Shown piece by piece: positions 18,024-26,723 of a stretch of DNA of 64,000 bases. The stretch's first letter is position 1. Each line of letters begins with the position of its first letter. Below the pieces are notes generated by a model that did no database searches, was not told the origin of the DNA, and saw nothing but the letters and a program-made list of their open reading frames with translations. This stretch comes from Candidatus Desulfofervidaceae bacterium (lineage in GTDB: Bacteria; Desulfobacterota; Desulfofervidia; Desulfofervidales; Desulfofervidaceae): positions 1 through 64,000 of the forward strand of contig JALWFG010000014.1 of the NCBI GenBank assembly GCA_027038965.1, written 5' to 3'. Position numbers and translations under genes: made by a program.

Positions 18024-19085
18024 ATGAATGAAAGATGGTTTGTTATCTTAAAAACTGTTGCGTTTATGTTTTTTTCTATTTTGCTATTGGGGACCGTAGT
18101 TATCTTTTTAGGGAAAGAAAGACATATTTTTAAAAAGACCTTTATTTTAAAGGCTAGATTTCACTCGGTGGCGGGCCTTTCGCCTCAATCGCCTGTGTAT
18201 CGCTATGGGGTAAGAGTGGGTAGTGTAGGTGAATGTCGTTTTTTGCCAGATGGAAAAGTGGAAGTGGTTATGAACATAGAAGAAGAATACCACAGTCAAT
18301 TTCGTAGAGGCTGTTATGCTCGTATTGTCCCTGTGGGAATCTTGGGGGATAAGGCCATTGATATTGTGGGGGGAGAGTTAAAAGAGGCCATTTTGGTCTC
18401 GGGGAGCACCATTGATTCAGAAGAACCCTTTGATTTTAATGATCTAACTGAAAACATTAAACCTTTGTTAAGGGATGCAGGGATTATTGCCCATAATTTA
18501 GCGGATATTACAACAAAGATTTCCCAGGAACATCAAACATATCGCCAAATTGTGCGCAATGTAGAAACAATTACCGAAAGTATTGCCAAGGGAGAAGGCA
18601 CCTTAGGGGGATTGGTGAAACGTGATGAACTTTACCAAGAGGCCAGATTGACCATGTTTAATATTCGTCAGGCAGCAGAAAAAATAAATAATATTGCCGA
18701 TACTATACAAAAATGTAGCCGGGATGTCCATCCAGTAGTTATCAAGGTCCAGAAAGTAGCAGACAATTTGACAACTTTGTTAAAGCAGATTCAAGCCTTT
18801 ACCCTAAATTTGGAAGAATGGAGGTTAGAAACCGATCATATTCTTTCCAATTTTTCTATAGCTACCCAACAAATGAAACAGGCTTCTTATGATTTACCTC
18901 CCCTTACTTCTAACTTGCGCAAGGCCTCTAAGGGGGCGTTAGAGGTAATTGAAGCGGCCAAAAGAAGCTGGTTAATTCGGAAATATTTAAAACTACCTTC
19001 AGTAAAAAAGAAAGAGAATAAAATGGAGAAGTTGCCGCCTAACAAATTTCCTTGGGAAAACACCCCTAAACAGTGGTGGGAGTGA
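18024..19085 (+). CDS. mlaD: MlaD/MCE-domain lipid-binding protein
   Basis: 353 residues: an N-terminal membrane anchor (VAFMFFSILLLGTVVIFL), then a single MCE domain at about 35-120 (KARFHSVAGLSPQSPVYRYG, RVGSVGECRF, ARIVPVGILGDKAIDI). A long alpha-helical tail to residue 330 predicts coiled coil. Longer than E. coli MlaD (about 180), as is usual in anaerobic lineages where the helical tail may form a periplasmic tunnel. MlaB and MlaC are not in the neighbourhood. Confidence 0.9.
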   Translation: MNERWFVILKTVAFMFFSILLLGTVVIFLGKERHIFKKTFILKARFHSVAGLSPQSPVYRYGVRVGSVGECRFLPDGKVEVVMNIEEEYHSQFRRGCYARIVPVGILGDKAIDIVGGELKEAILVSGSTIDSEEPFDFNDLTENIKPLLRDAGIIAHNLADITTKISQEHQTYRQIVRNVETITESIAKGEGTLGGLVKRDELYQEARLTMFNIRQAAEKINNIADTIQKCSRDVHPVVIKVQKVADNLTTLLKQIQAFTLNLEEWRLETDHILSNFSIATQQMKQASYDLPPLTSNLRKASKGALEVIEAAKRSWLIRKYLKLPSVKKKENKMEKLPPNKFPWENTPKQWWE

Positions 19086-19269
19086 AATGTCTAGATTTAC
19101 TAAGTCCTAACTGAAAAAAGATAAAACAGTTTGATTATATTCAAATTCTTTACTCTTTTCTTACATTTTACAAAGTGTAACTGAGAAGCAAGAAAAAAAT
19201 AAACATTTCCATTAAAGGGAAAAGGAAGATTTGCCCCATTGTCCTTTTAAAAACACATTTATTTTTTGC

Positions 19270-19298
19270 TTGACAGAAAAAAATCTCTGTGCTATAAA
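19270..19298 (+). promoter_or_regulatory. Sigma70-type promoter of aprBA
   Basis: TTGACA at 19270-19275 and TATAAA at 19293-19298, separated by exactly 17 bases. It is the best promoter match before a highly expressed respiratory operon. Predicted transcription start is near 19305. Confidence 0.75.
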
Positions 19299-19372
19299 AG
19301 CCGTGGTCAGTCATAGCAGAGGTAAGCTATGTGGAAAGAAACCTCTTAAAAGAAAGAAGGAAAGGGGGTGAG

Positions 19373-19414
19373 ATGGGGGTTTTTGTGTATTTTAGGATAG
19401 AAAGTTCTGAATAA
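19373..19414 (+). CDS. Possible 13-residue leader peptide upstream of aprB
   Basis: An ATG follows a strong purine-rich ribosome site (AAAGGGGGTGAG) and reads MGVFVYFRIESSE then TAA, all inside the apr leader. It may be a true upstream ORF or a chance frame next to a ribosome-binding stabiliser. The dsr leader has the same purine motif without a start codon, which favours the second reading. Confidence 0.25.
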   Translation: MGVFVYFRIESSE

Positions 19415-19452
19415 AACGTTTATCAATTAATTCTAAATTGGGAGGTGTAGAT

Positions 19453-19899
19453 ATGCCAAGTTTTGTCAAAGTAGAGAAGTGTGATGGTTGTCAGTCGGCT
19501 CCTAGAACCGCCTGTCAGTACATTTGTCCTAACGACTTGATGGTTTTAAACAGGGAGATTATGAAGGCCTACAATCAGGAGCCTGAAATGTGTTGGGAAT
19601 GCTATTCTTGTGTTAAGATTTGCCCCCAGCAGGCCATTGAGGTTAGAGGTTATACTGACTTTTGTCCTTTAGGAGCCAGTGTTATTCCTATGCGTGGTAG
19701 TGACGCCATTATGTGGACTGTAAAGTTTAGAAATGGCACCATTAAGAGGTTTAAATTCCCCATTAGAACTACTCCTGAGGGTTCTATTGATCCTTACGAT
19801 GGTATTGCTCCTGCAGATCGTTCTAAGATTAAAGACATTGCCTTAATGGGTGAACCTGACTTGTTAGAAGTGAGCGAGATTCCTACAGTTAAGAAGTAA
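19453..19899 (+). CDS. aprB: Adenylylsulfate (APS) reductase beta subunit AprB
   Basis: 148 residues from the ATG at 19453, which has GGAGGT seven bases upstream (the frame opens at a TTG at 19438). Ferredoxin-like, with ligands for two 4Fe-4S clusters in CDGCQSAPRTACQYICP and CWECYSCVKICP. The C-terminal tail wraps AprA in known structures. AprB passes electrons from the Qmo complex to the FAD of AprA for reduction of APS to sulfite and AMP in the cytoplasm. Followed 33 bases later by aprA. Confidence 0.97.
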   Translation: MPSFVKVEKCDGCQSAPRTACQYICPNDLMVLNREIMKAYNQEPEMCWECYSCVKICPQQAIEVRGYTDFCPLGASVIPMRGSDAIMWTVKFRNGTIKRFKFPIRTTPEGSIDPYDGIAPADRSKIKDIALMGEPDLLEVSEIPTVKK

Positions 19900-19932
19900 A
19901 AAATAGAAAAAATCTTTAGGAGGTAAATGATT

Positions 19933-21837
19933 ATGGCAGATTTTGAAGTTGTTGAATTGAGCACCGATTTATTGATTGTCGGTGGTGGTATGGCTGCCTG
20001 TGGAGCAGCAGTCGAGGCCAAATACTGGGCAGGAGATGATATTAAAATTCTTTTAGTTGATAAGGCGGCTATGGAAAGAAGTGGTGCCGTAGCTCAGGGT
20101 CTTTCTGCTATTAACACCTATATTGGTCTTAGTGGCCGGGCTGCTCCTGAAGTAGGTGGCACTACTGGTTCTCATACCCCTGAGGAATTTGTGCATTATG
20201 TGCGTCAGGACTTGATGGGAGTTGTCAGAGAAGATTTGGTCTATGATGTCGCTCGTCACGTTGATTCTTCAGTTCATCTTTTTGAAAAATGGGGCCTTCC
20301 TATTTGGAAAAACGAAGAGGGCAAGTATGTTCGTGAAGGGAAATGGCAGATTATGATTCACGGTGAGTCTTATAAACCTATTGTAGCTGAAGCTGCCAAA
20401 AAGGCCCTTGGAGAAGAGAATTATCTTGAACGTGTATTTATTGTAAAACTCCTCTTAGATGAAAAAGTACCTAACAGAATTGCTGGTGCCGTAGGATTCA
20501 GCGTAAGAGAGAATAAGTTCTATTACATCAAGGCCAAGGCCATTATCTGTGTATGCGGTGGTGCGGTTCACATCTTCCGTCCCAGGTCTACTGGTGAAGG
20601 TTATGGCCGTGCCTGGTATCCACCATGGAATGCTGGTTCTACCTACTCCATGATGTTAGAAGTAGGTGCTCCTATGGTAAACATGGAATGCCGGTTCGTG
20701 CCTGCTCGTTATAAAGATGGTTATGGCCCTGTTGGTGCTTGGTTCTTGCTCTTCAAGGCCTATGCTACCAATGCCTTTGATGAAAACTATCTTGAAACCA
20801 GAAAGCCAGAGCTTGAAAAATATGCTCCTTATGGTACTACCAAACCGGTGCCTACCTGCTTGCGTAACCATGCGATGATGCTTGATATGTTTGAAGGTAA
20901 GTTCCCGATCTTCATGAGAACTGAGGCGGCCATGCAGGCCATTATGAAGGCCGATCCTAAGCGAGCCAAAAAACTGGAAGCCGAAGCTTGGGAAGACTTC
21001 CTTGACATGACCGTTAGCCAGTCCGTGCTCTGGGCAGCTGAAAACGTTGAGCCTGAAAAGGTGAAATCTGAGATTATGCCTTCTGAGCCTTACTTGATGG
21101 GTTCCCATTCTGGTGCCAATGGTGCCTGGTGCTGTGGGCCTGAGGACTTAATGCCTGAAGAATACAGGGCTGATTTTCCTGGCCTTTACAATAGGATGAC
21201 TACTGTTGAAGGTCTATTTACTGCTGGTGATGGTGTAGGTGCTTCTGCTCATAAGTTCTCTTCTGGTTCCCATACTGAAGGAAGATTGGCTGCTAAGGCT
21301 GCTATTCAATATATTCTTGATCATAAGGATTTTGAGCCCAATCCTCGGGGTAATGTAGAGGAACTTAAAGAAATGGTCTATAAGCCTCTCAAGACCTTTG
21401 AGGAACATAAGGGTTATACCACCGATCCTAATGTGAACCCATTTTATATTAGACCTAAACAGTTTGTTTTCCGTCTTAACAAGATTATGGACGAATACTG
21501 TGCTGGTATTGGCTGGAACTACACCACCAACGAACCCGCCTTGCTCCGTGGTTTGGAAAAACTCCAGGTGCTCAAAGAGGATGCTGATAAACTAGCGGCC
21601 GAAGATCTCCACGAGCTTATGAGGGCCTGGGAGAACTATCATCGTCTCTTGACCGCTGAGTGCCATCTCCGTCACATCCTTTACAGGAAAGAAACCAGAT
21701 GGCCTGGATACTACTACAGGTCTGACTATCCTGAACTTGATGAGCAAAACTGGAGAAAGTTTGTTCTTTCTAAGATCAATCCTGATACCGGCGAATGGGA
21801 AGTGTTCGAAAGACCATATGTTCCAATTGTTGATTAG
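19933..21837 (+). CDS. aprA: Adenylylsulfate (APS) reductase alpha subunit AprA
   Basis: 634 residues from the ATG at 19933; another in-frame ATG at 19927 sits closer to the TAGGAGGT ribosome site. It is a FAD protein of the fumarate-reductase family: the dinucleotide fold LLIVGGGMAACGAAVEA is at the N-terminus, and MERSGAVAQGLSAIN binds the flavin. Conserved AprA segments such as RHVDSSVHLFEKWGLP, ECRFVPARYKDGYGP and GDGVGASAHKFSSGSHTEGR are present. The Qmo genes downstream and dsrD support the reductive direction. Codon use is somewhat richer in C-ending codons than in neighbours, as expected for high expression. Confidence 0.98.
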   Translation: MADFEVVELSTDLLIVGGGMAACGAAVEAKYWAGDDIKILLVDKAAMERSGAVAQGLSAINTYIGLSGRAAPEVGGTTGSHTPEEFVHYVRQDLMGVVREDLVYDVARHVDSSVHLFEKWGLPIWKNEEGKYVREGKWQIMIHGESYKPIVAEAAKKALGEENYLERVFIVKLLLDEKVPNRIAGAVGFSVRENKFYYIKAKAIICVCGGAVHIFRPRSTGEGYGRAWYPPWNAGSTYSMMLEVGAPMVNMECRFVPARYKDGYGPVGAWFLLFKAYATNAFDENYLETRKPELEKYAPYGTTKPVPTCLRNHAMMLDMFEGKFPIFMRTEAAMQAIMKADPKRAKKLEAEAWEDFLDMTVSQSVLWAAENVEPEKVKSEIMPSEPYLMGSHSGANGAWCCGPEDLMPEEYRADFPGLYNRMTTVEGLFTAGDGVGASAHKFSSGSHTEGRLAAKAAIQYILDHKDFEPNPRGNVEELKEMVYKPLKTFEEHKGYTTDPNVNPFYIRPKQFVFRLNKIMDEYCAGIGWNYTTNEPALLRGLEKLQVLKEDADKLAAEDLHELMRAWENYHRLLTAECHLRHILYRKETRWPGYYYRSDYPELDEQNWRKFVLSKINPDTGEWEVFERPYVPIVD

Positions 21838-21843
21838 TTAACA

Positions 21844-21881
21844 AAGGGGCTCCGGGGACATTCCTCGGAGCCCCTTATTTT
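21844..21881 (+). terminator. Strong intrinsic terminator between aprA and qmoA
   Basis: AAGGGGCTCCG (21844-21854) pairs perfectly with CGGAGCCCCTT (21866-21876). Three more pairs (one G-U) extend the stem to 14 bp around a 5-base loop, followed by ATTTTT. It should cut much of the apr transcript before qmoA. Confidence 0.88.
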
Positions 21882-21927
21882 TCTTACTTGTTTAAAGACC
21901 TGAAAAAATAGACCCCGGAGGAGCAGC

Positions 21928-23193
21928 ATGGCAGGTGAAAGGAATGTAACTGAGACGATTTTGGTTGTGGGCGGGGGAATTAGTGGTTTGACCGCGGCCG
22001 TGGAAGCTGGAGAGGTTGGGTATGATGTAATTTTACTTGAAAAGAGGCCTTATTTAGGTGGTCGTGTAGCACAACTGCACCAGTATTTCCCGAAACTTTG
22101 TCCCCCACCTTGTGGTTTGGAAATAAATTTTAGAAGGATCAAAGATAACCCAAGAATCAAATTTTTTACCCAGGCTGAAGTGGAAAAAATTAGTGGCCAA
22201 CCAGGCAACTTTGATGTAACCGTAAAGATAAATCCTCGTTACGTAAATACCAATTGCACCATATGTGGAAAATGTGTAGATGTTTGTCCTAAAGAGAGAA
22301 TAGATGAATTTAACTATGGGTTAGCCAAAACAAAGGCCATTTATCTTCCCCATGAAATGGCCTTTCCTACCAAATATGTTATTGATGAAAGCGTATGTGA
22401 TAAATGTGGTAAATGTGTAGAGGCCTGTCCTTACAATGCCATTGACCTTAATGACCAGGCCAAAATAGTCAATTTTAAGGTAGGGGCTATTATTTGGGCT
22501 ACAGGATGGAAGCCTTATGATGCTACTAAGATAGATAACTTAGGATTTGGTAAGTATCCAAATGTGATTACTAATGTGATGATGGAACGTTTGGCAGCGG
22601 TTAATGGCCCTACGAAGGGAAAGATTCTCCGTCCCTCTGACAATAAAGAGCCAAAAACTATTGCCTTTGCTCAATGTATAGGCTCAAGGGACGAGAATCA
22701 CCTTCCCTATTGTTCAGCCGTTTGCTGTTTGGCCTCTATGAAACAGGCTACCTATGTTAAAGAGCAATACCCTGATGCAAAAGTCTACATATTCTATATA
22801 GATTTGCGGGCTTTAGGCAGATTTGAAGATTTTTACAATCGGGTCAAAGGATACGAAGGGGTTGAATTCATTAAGGGAAAGGCGGTTAAGATCACAGAAG
22901 TATCTGAAACGAAGAATTTGATTATAGAGGCCGAAGATGTGTTGTCTGGCAAAAAGATTAAGCAGGAAGTAGATATGGTGGTTTTGGCGACGGGCATGCA
23001 GCCTACCACATCTGAGGAGAAACTTCCGGTGGAAAATGTTATGTATGATGATTTTGGTTTTCTGCTCTCCGATCTCCAAGAAAATGGTATTTATGCCGCT
23101 GGATGTGCAAAGAGGCCTATGGATGTTGCCTCTTGTGTTCAGGATGCTACGGGAGCAGCACTTAAAGCCATTCAATCTATTGTGAGGAGGTAA
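21928..23193 (+). CDS. qmoA: Quinone-interacting membrane-bound oxidoreductase subunit QmoA
   Basis: 421 residues, HdrA-like flavoprotein. It has FAD fold ILVVGGGISGLTAAVEAGE and two ferredoxin motifs, CTICGKCVDVCP (about 110-121) and CDKCGKCVEACP (about 157-168). The conserved PKLCPPPCGLE follows the flavin region, and AAGCAKRPMDVASCVQDATGAAL closes the second FAD loop. Part of QmoABC, which links menaquinol to APS reductase. GGAGGAGC precedes the ATG; five bases separate it from qmoB. Confidence 0.95.
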   Translation: MAGERNVTETILVVGGGISGLTAAVEAGEVGYDVILLEKRPYLGGRVAQLHQYFPKLCPPPCGLEINFRRIKDNPRIKFFTQAEVEKISGQPGNFDVTVKINPRYVNTNCTICGKCVDVCPKERIDEFNYGLAKTKAIYLPHEMAFPTKYVIDESVCDKCGKCVEACPYNAIDLNDQAKIVNFKVGAIIWATGWKPYDATKIDNLGFGKYPNVITNVMMERLAAVNGPTKGKILRPSDNKEPKTIAFAQCIGSRDENHLPYCSAVCCLASMKQATYVKEQYPDAKVYIFYIDLRALGRFEDFYNRVKGYEGVEFIKGKAVKITEVSETKNLIIEAEDVLSGKKIKQEVDMVVLATGMQPTTSEEKLPVENVMYDDFGFLLSDLQENGIYAAGCAKRPMDVASCVQDATGAALKAIQSIVRR

Positions 23194-23198
23194 CTCTA

Positions 23199-25442
23199 AT
23201 GGATAAAAAGATCGGAGTTTATATTTGTAAGGGATGTGGCATTGGGGATGCCATAGATATTGACAAGCTGGCCCAGGTGGCCACAGAGGAATTGAAATTG
23301 CCCTGTAAGATACATGATAATCTCTGTGGCGAGGCCGGGGTTAAGTTGATAAGAGATGACGTTGAAGGCGAAGGTGTTAATACAGTAGTTATTGTTGGCT
23401 GTTCGCACCGGGTAAACTGGGATGTATTTAATTTTGGTCCCAATGTGTGGGTAGAACGAGCCAACATTAGAGAGCAGGTAGCATGGTGCCAACCACCTAA
23501 GACAGATTTTACTCAAGAGATGGCTGAGGACTACCTACGGATGGCGGTGGCCAAGGCCCAAAAGGTGAGGATCCCTACGGGATACAAAGAAGAAGAGTAT
23601 AATAAAACCGTTATGGTAGTTGGCGGTGGTATTACAGGACTGACAGCGGCCTTGGAGGCAGCTAAGGCAGGTTATGATGTGGTTTTGACTGAAAAAGAAC
23701 CTGAACTTGGTGGTTGGGTAAGAAAGTGGTGGAAAATTTATCCCTATAAACCGCCGTATGAAGAGCTTCAAGATAGTGGGATTGAGGAAAAGATTAAAGC
23801 CGTTAATGAAAGCCCCAAAATTAAGGTTTATACCTCTACAAAAATAAAGAAGACAGAAGGTCAGCCTGGGCAGTTTAAGATAACTTTAGATGTAGCAGGT
23901 AAAGAAGAGCAAATTACGGTTGGTTCTATCATTTTGGCTACCGGTTGGAAGCCTTATGATGCTAGGAAGCTTGAACACTTGGGTTATGGAAAATATAAAA
24001 ATGTAGTAACTAATATAGAGATAGAAGAGATGGCCAGAAATGGCCAAATTATTTCTCCGGCCACAGGCCAGGCCGCTCAGAGTGTGGCCTTTATTCAATG
24101 TGCAGGACAAAGGGATCCCAATCACCTGCCATATTGCTCCTCTTATTGTTGTTTGGCTTCACTTAAGCAAGCTATGTATGTACGCCAGATAAATCCTGAA
24201 GCCAAGGCCTACATTTTTTATAGGGATATGAGAACAGTGGGGCAATATGAAGAGTTTTATAAAAATGCCCAGAATGATGTAGGTATCTTTCTTACTAAAG
24301 GTGAAGTGATTGGTATTACTGAGAATGAAGATAAGAGTCTTAATATTGAAGTAGAAAATACCCTTTTAGGAGAGAAGATTGTTGTAAAGGCGGATCTGGT
24401 GGTTTTGACTATAGGTATGGTTTCCAGCATGGAAGGAATTCCTAATACCAGAGATGATGTTATTAAGGCCTATGGACTAACCGGACAGGAAGAGCCTGAT
24501 GTTATTGAAAAAACAATTAGAGAGACGCCTCAACCTTGGGAAGGGATTTTGAACTTGGCCTATCGCCAAGGGCCAGAAGTCCCTATTTTGAAATATGATT
24601 TGCCGGATTCCAATTTTATCTGCTTTCCTTATGAGTCTCGCCGAACAGGTATCTATCCAGCAGGATGTGTAAGACAGCCCCAAGACATTGATGCCTGTAT
24701 GAGGGACGCAAGAGGAGCAGTGTTAAAGGCTATCCAGTGTATGGAGATGGAATCCCGTGGTGAAACTGTCCATCCAAGGTCTGGGGATTTGAGTTATCCC
24801 GAATTTTTCTTCCAAAGATGTACTCAATGTAAGCGGTGTACCCAAGAGTGTCCCTTTGGGGCCTTGGACGAAGATGAAAAAGGCACGCCTAAACCCAATT
24901 ATTTTCGCTGCCGTCGGTGTGGCACCTGTATGGGGGCTTGTCCTGAAAGGATTATTGGCTTTCAGAATTACAATGTAGATATTATTTCTTCTATGATTAA
25001 GTCTATTTCAGTGCCTGAAGACGACGAGGAGAAACTCAGAATACTTTGTTTTGCTTGTGAGAATGATGCCTATCCTGCGTTAGATATGGCTGGGCTTAAC
25101 CATTTACAATATTCGCCCTTGATTAGAGTAATTCCAGTGCGGTGTTTAGGTTCTGTAAATTTGGTTTTTATTTCTGATGCCCTTTCCCGTGGTATTGACG
25201 GCGTGCTTTTGTTAGGCTGTAAATATGGAGAGGATTACCAGTGTCATTTTATAAGGGGTAGCGAACTGGCTAATTATAGGATGAGCAAGTTATCGGAGAC
25301 ACTCAACAATTTGGGGCTAGAGGCAGAAAGGGCCCAATTGGTAGAAGTAGCGATTACGGATTATGATAAAATTCCTGATATTATAAATAAATTTGTAGAT
25401 AAAGTTAAAGAATTAGGTCCAAATCCATTTAAAGGTTGGTAA
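23199..25442 (+). CDS. qmoB: Qmo complex subunit QmoB (HdrA/MvhD-like)
   Basis: 747 residues. The N-terminal 120 start with a short Cys motif (CKGCGIG). An FAD domain begins at about 137 (VMVVGGGITGLTAALEA). Two 4Fe-4S motifs lie at about 541-582 (CTQCKRCTQECP, CRRCGTCMGACP), and an MvhD-like C-terminal domain at about 605-747 carries CFACEN, RCLGSV and LLGCKYGEDYQCH. This is the usual QmoB architecture. MvhD-like domains carry a 2Fe-2S or similar centre for electron entry. The stop lies 14 bases before the qmoC start. Confidence 0.95.
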   Translation: MDKKIGVYICKGCGIGDAIDIDKLAQVATEELKLPCKIHDNLCGEAGVKLIRDDVEGEGVNTVVIVGCSHRVNWDVFNFGPNVWVERANIREQVAWCQPPKTDFTQEMAEDYLRMAVAKAQKVRIPTGYKEEEYNKTVMVVGGGITGLTAALEAAKAGYDVVLTEKEPELGGWVRKWWKIYPYKPPYEELQDSGIEEKIKAVNESPKIKVYTSTKIKKTEGQPGQFKITLDVAGKEEQITVGSIILATGWKPYDARKLEHLGYGKYKNVVTNIEIEEMARNGQIISPATGQAAQSVAFIQCAGQRDPNHLPYCSSYCCLASLKQAMYVRQINPEAKAYIFYRDMRTVGQYEEFYKNAQNDVGIFLTKGEVIGITENEDKSLNIEVENTLLGEKIVVKADLVVLTIGMVSSMEGIPNTRDDVIKAYGLTGQEEPDVIEKTIRETPQPWEGILNLAYRQGPEVPILKYDLPDSNFICFPYESRRTGIYPAGCVRQPQDIDACMRDARGAVLKAIQCMEMESRGETVHPRSGDLSYPEFFFQRCTQCKRCTQECPFGALDEDEKGTPKPNYFRCRRCGTCMGACPERIIGFQNYNVDIISSMIKSISVPEDDEEKLRILCFACENDAYPALDMAGLNHLQYSPLIRVIPVRCLGSVNLVFISDALSRGIDGVLLLGCKYGEDYQCHFIRGSELANYRMSKLSETLNNLGLEAERAQLVEVAITDYDKIPDIINKFVDKVKELGPNPFKGW

Positions 25443-25456
25443 TAGGAGGGAAGAAA

Positions 25457-26581
25457 ATGGCAAACGGGCGTTTAGTGGAGCCAGATGTAAAGTTTATCAA
25501 TGGGATTATTCAAACAGGTGGTTCTTCTTTAAAAAAGTGTTTTCAATGTGCTACTTGTAGTGTGGTTTGTCCCTTATCACCTGAAGACAACCCTTTCCCG
25601 CGGAAGCACATGATCTTGGCCCAATGGGGACAGAAACAAGCCTTAATTAAAGACCCTGCTATCTGGCTCTGCCATAACTGTAATGACTGTTCCAGTTATT
25701 GTCCTAGAGGGGCCAGACCAGGGGATGTCCTGGGGGCAATTAGGGCCTTTTGTATTGAGGAGTATGCTACGCCTAAATGGCTTGCCAACATGGTGCGCCA
25801 GCCAAAAGGGCTTTTACTTCTCTTTGGTTTTCCCATTATCCTCTTTTTGATTGTAGCCCTTTTGAATGGGACGCTTCCGCCTAAGGGAGCAGAAATTATT
25901 CCCCATAACTTTATTCCTGTGATTACAGGGGTGGATATTGTCTTTGTTCCTTTGGCCGCTTTGCTTGCATTTTCTCTTTTTAAGAGTCTGTCCCGTTTTT
26001 GGAAAGACATGAGTATGGGATTGACTCCTCCGAGTGCTTATCAAATGTTGGTCAAAGGTGGCTGGTGGGGAATTTTATATTCTTCTCTTAAAGAAATTTT
26101 GGGTCATACACGGTTTCGGAAGTGTGGGGCTGCCAAGGAAAGGACAGTTCCCCATTTGCTTTTGATGTGGAGTTTTATTGGTCTATTAGTGGTGACAACC
26201 TTTGTTTTTATTGCCGAAGATATCTTTCATGTAGAAGCCCCATTTCCTCTGGTGCATCCAATCAAAATCTTGGCGAACTTGAGTGCGGTGGCCTTTTTGA
26301 TCGGTATCTTCTGGCTTATGAAAAATCGGATGACAGATAGGGATTCAGTTTCTACCTATTGGGATTGGAGTTTAATTTTTGTGATTATGGCTGTGGGTGT
26401 AACTGGTGTTTTGGCAGAAGGGTTTAGATTAGCTCATGTAGCGTTTTTGGCTTATGGGTTTTATTTGCTTCATCTGTCTTCTGTATTTGCCCTTTTTGTG
26501 TATTTGCCCTTTTCCAAATTTGCCCATCTTGCTTATAGGACACTGGTATATGTGCATGAAAAATACTATGGAAAGTCTTAA
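25457..26581 (+). CDS. qmoC: Qmo complex membrane subunit QmoC
   Basis: 374 residues from the ATG at 25457, preceded by AGGAGG; the open frame reaches back to 25436 inside the qmoB end. The N-terminal HdrC-like part has CFQCATCSVVCP (from residue 29) and CHNCNDCSSYCP (from 73). The C-terminal HdrE/NarI-like part from about 110 has six membrane helices with several conserved His for heme b. This is the quinol-oxidising anchor of the complex. Confidence 0.95.
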   Translation: MANGRLVEPDVKFINGIIQTGGSSLKKCFQCATCSVVCPLSPEDNPFPRKHMILAQWGQKQALIKDPAIWLCHNCNDCSSYCPRGARPGDVLGAIRAFCIEEYATPKWLANMVRQPKGLLLLFGFPIILFLIVALLNGTLPPKGAEIIPHNFIPVITGVDIVFVPLAALLAFSLFKSLSRFWKDMSMGLTPPSAYQMLVKGGWWGILYSSLKEILGHTRFRKCGAAKERTVPHLLLMWSFIGLLVVTTFVFIAEDIFHVEAPFPLVHPIKILANLSAVAFLIGIFWLMKNRMTDRDSVSTYWDWSLIFVIMAVGVTGVLAEGFRLAHVAFLAYGFYLLHLSSVFALFVYLPFSKFAHLAYRTLVYVHEKYYGKS

Positions 26582-26590
26582 AATTTTTTC

Positions 26591-26619
26591 TTGACAAAAA
26601 AGAAGTGAGAGACTATAAG
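26591..26619 (+). promoter_or_regulatory. Sigma70-type promoter of dsrABD
   Basis: TTGACA at 26591-26596 and TATAAG at 26614-26619 with a 17-base spacer. The leader of about 100 bases contains GAAAGGAGGTGAGA (26639-26652), nearly identical to the motif in the apr leader, with no start codon at a usable distance. Confidence 0.75.
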
Positions 26620-26723
26620 AATAGGAAATTATGGTCTTGAAAGGAGGTGAGAAGGAAAATACTGGAAGGGAAACAGAGAAGAAGGCTTGATAAAAACAAA
26701 AAAGTATTTAAGGAGGTGGCTAT

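Larger units (their letters stand above)
19086..19452 (+). other. Intergenic region and long apr leader
   Basis: 367 bases between mlaD and aprB. The first half is A/T-rich with a weak dyad (TTACA...TGTAA near 19160-19180) that may end the mla transcript. The second half carries the aprBA promoter and a leader of about 145 bases. The leader has a hairpin (AGAGGT with ACCTCT, about 19317-19346) and an anti-16S-like purine run, GAAAGGGGGTGAGA, at 19360-19373. Confidence 0.5.

Noticed and set aside
19927-21837. Laterally acquired aprA because of different codon use
   Set aside because: C-ending codons also appear in dsrAB; high expression explains this without transfer.
26641-26700. Leader peptide in the dsr 5' region
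   Set aside because: A perfect ribosome-binding sequence is present, but no ATG, GTG or TTG follows at a usable distance.
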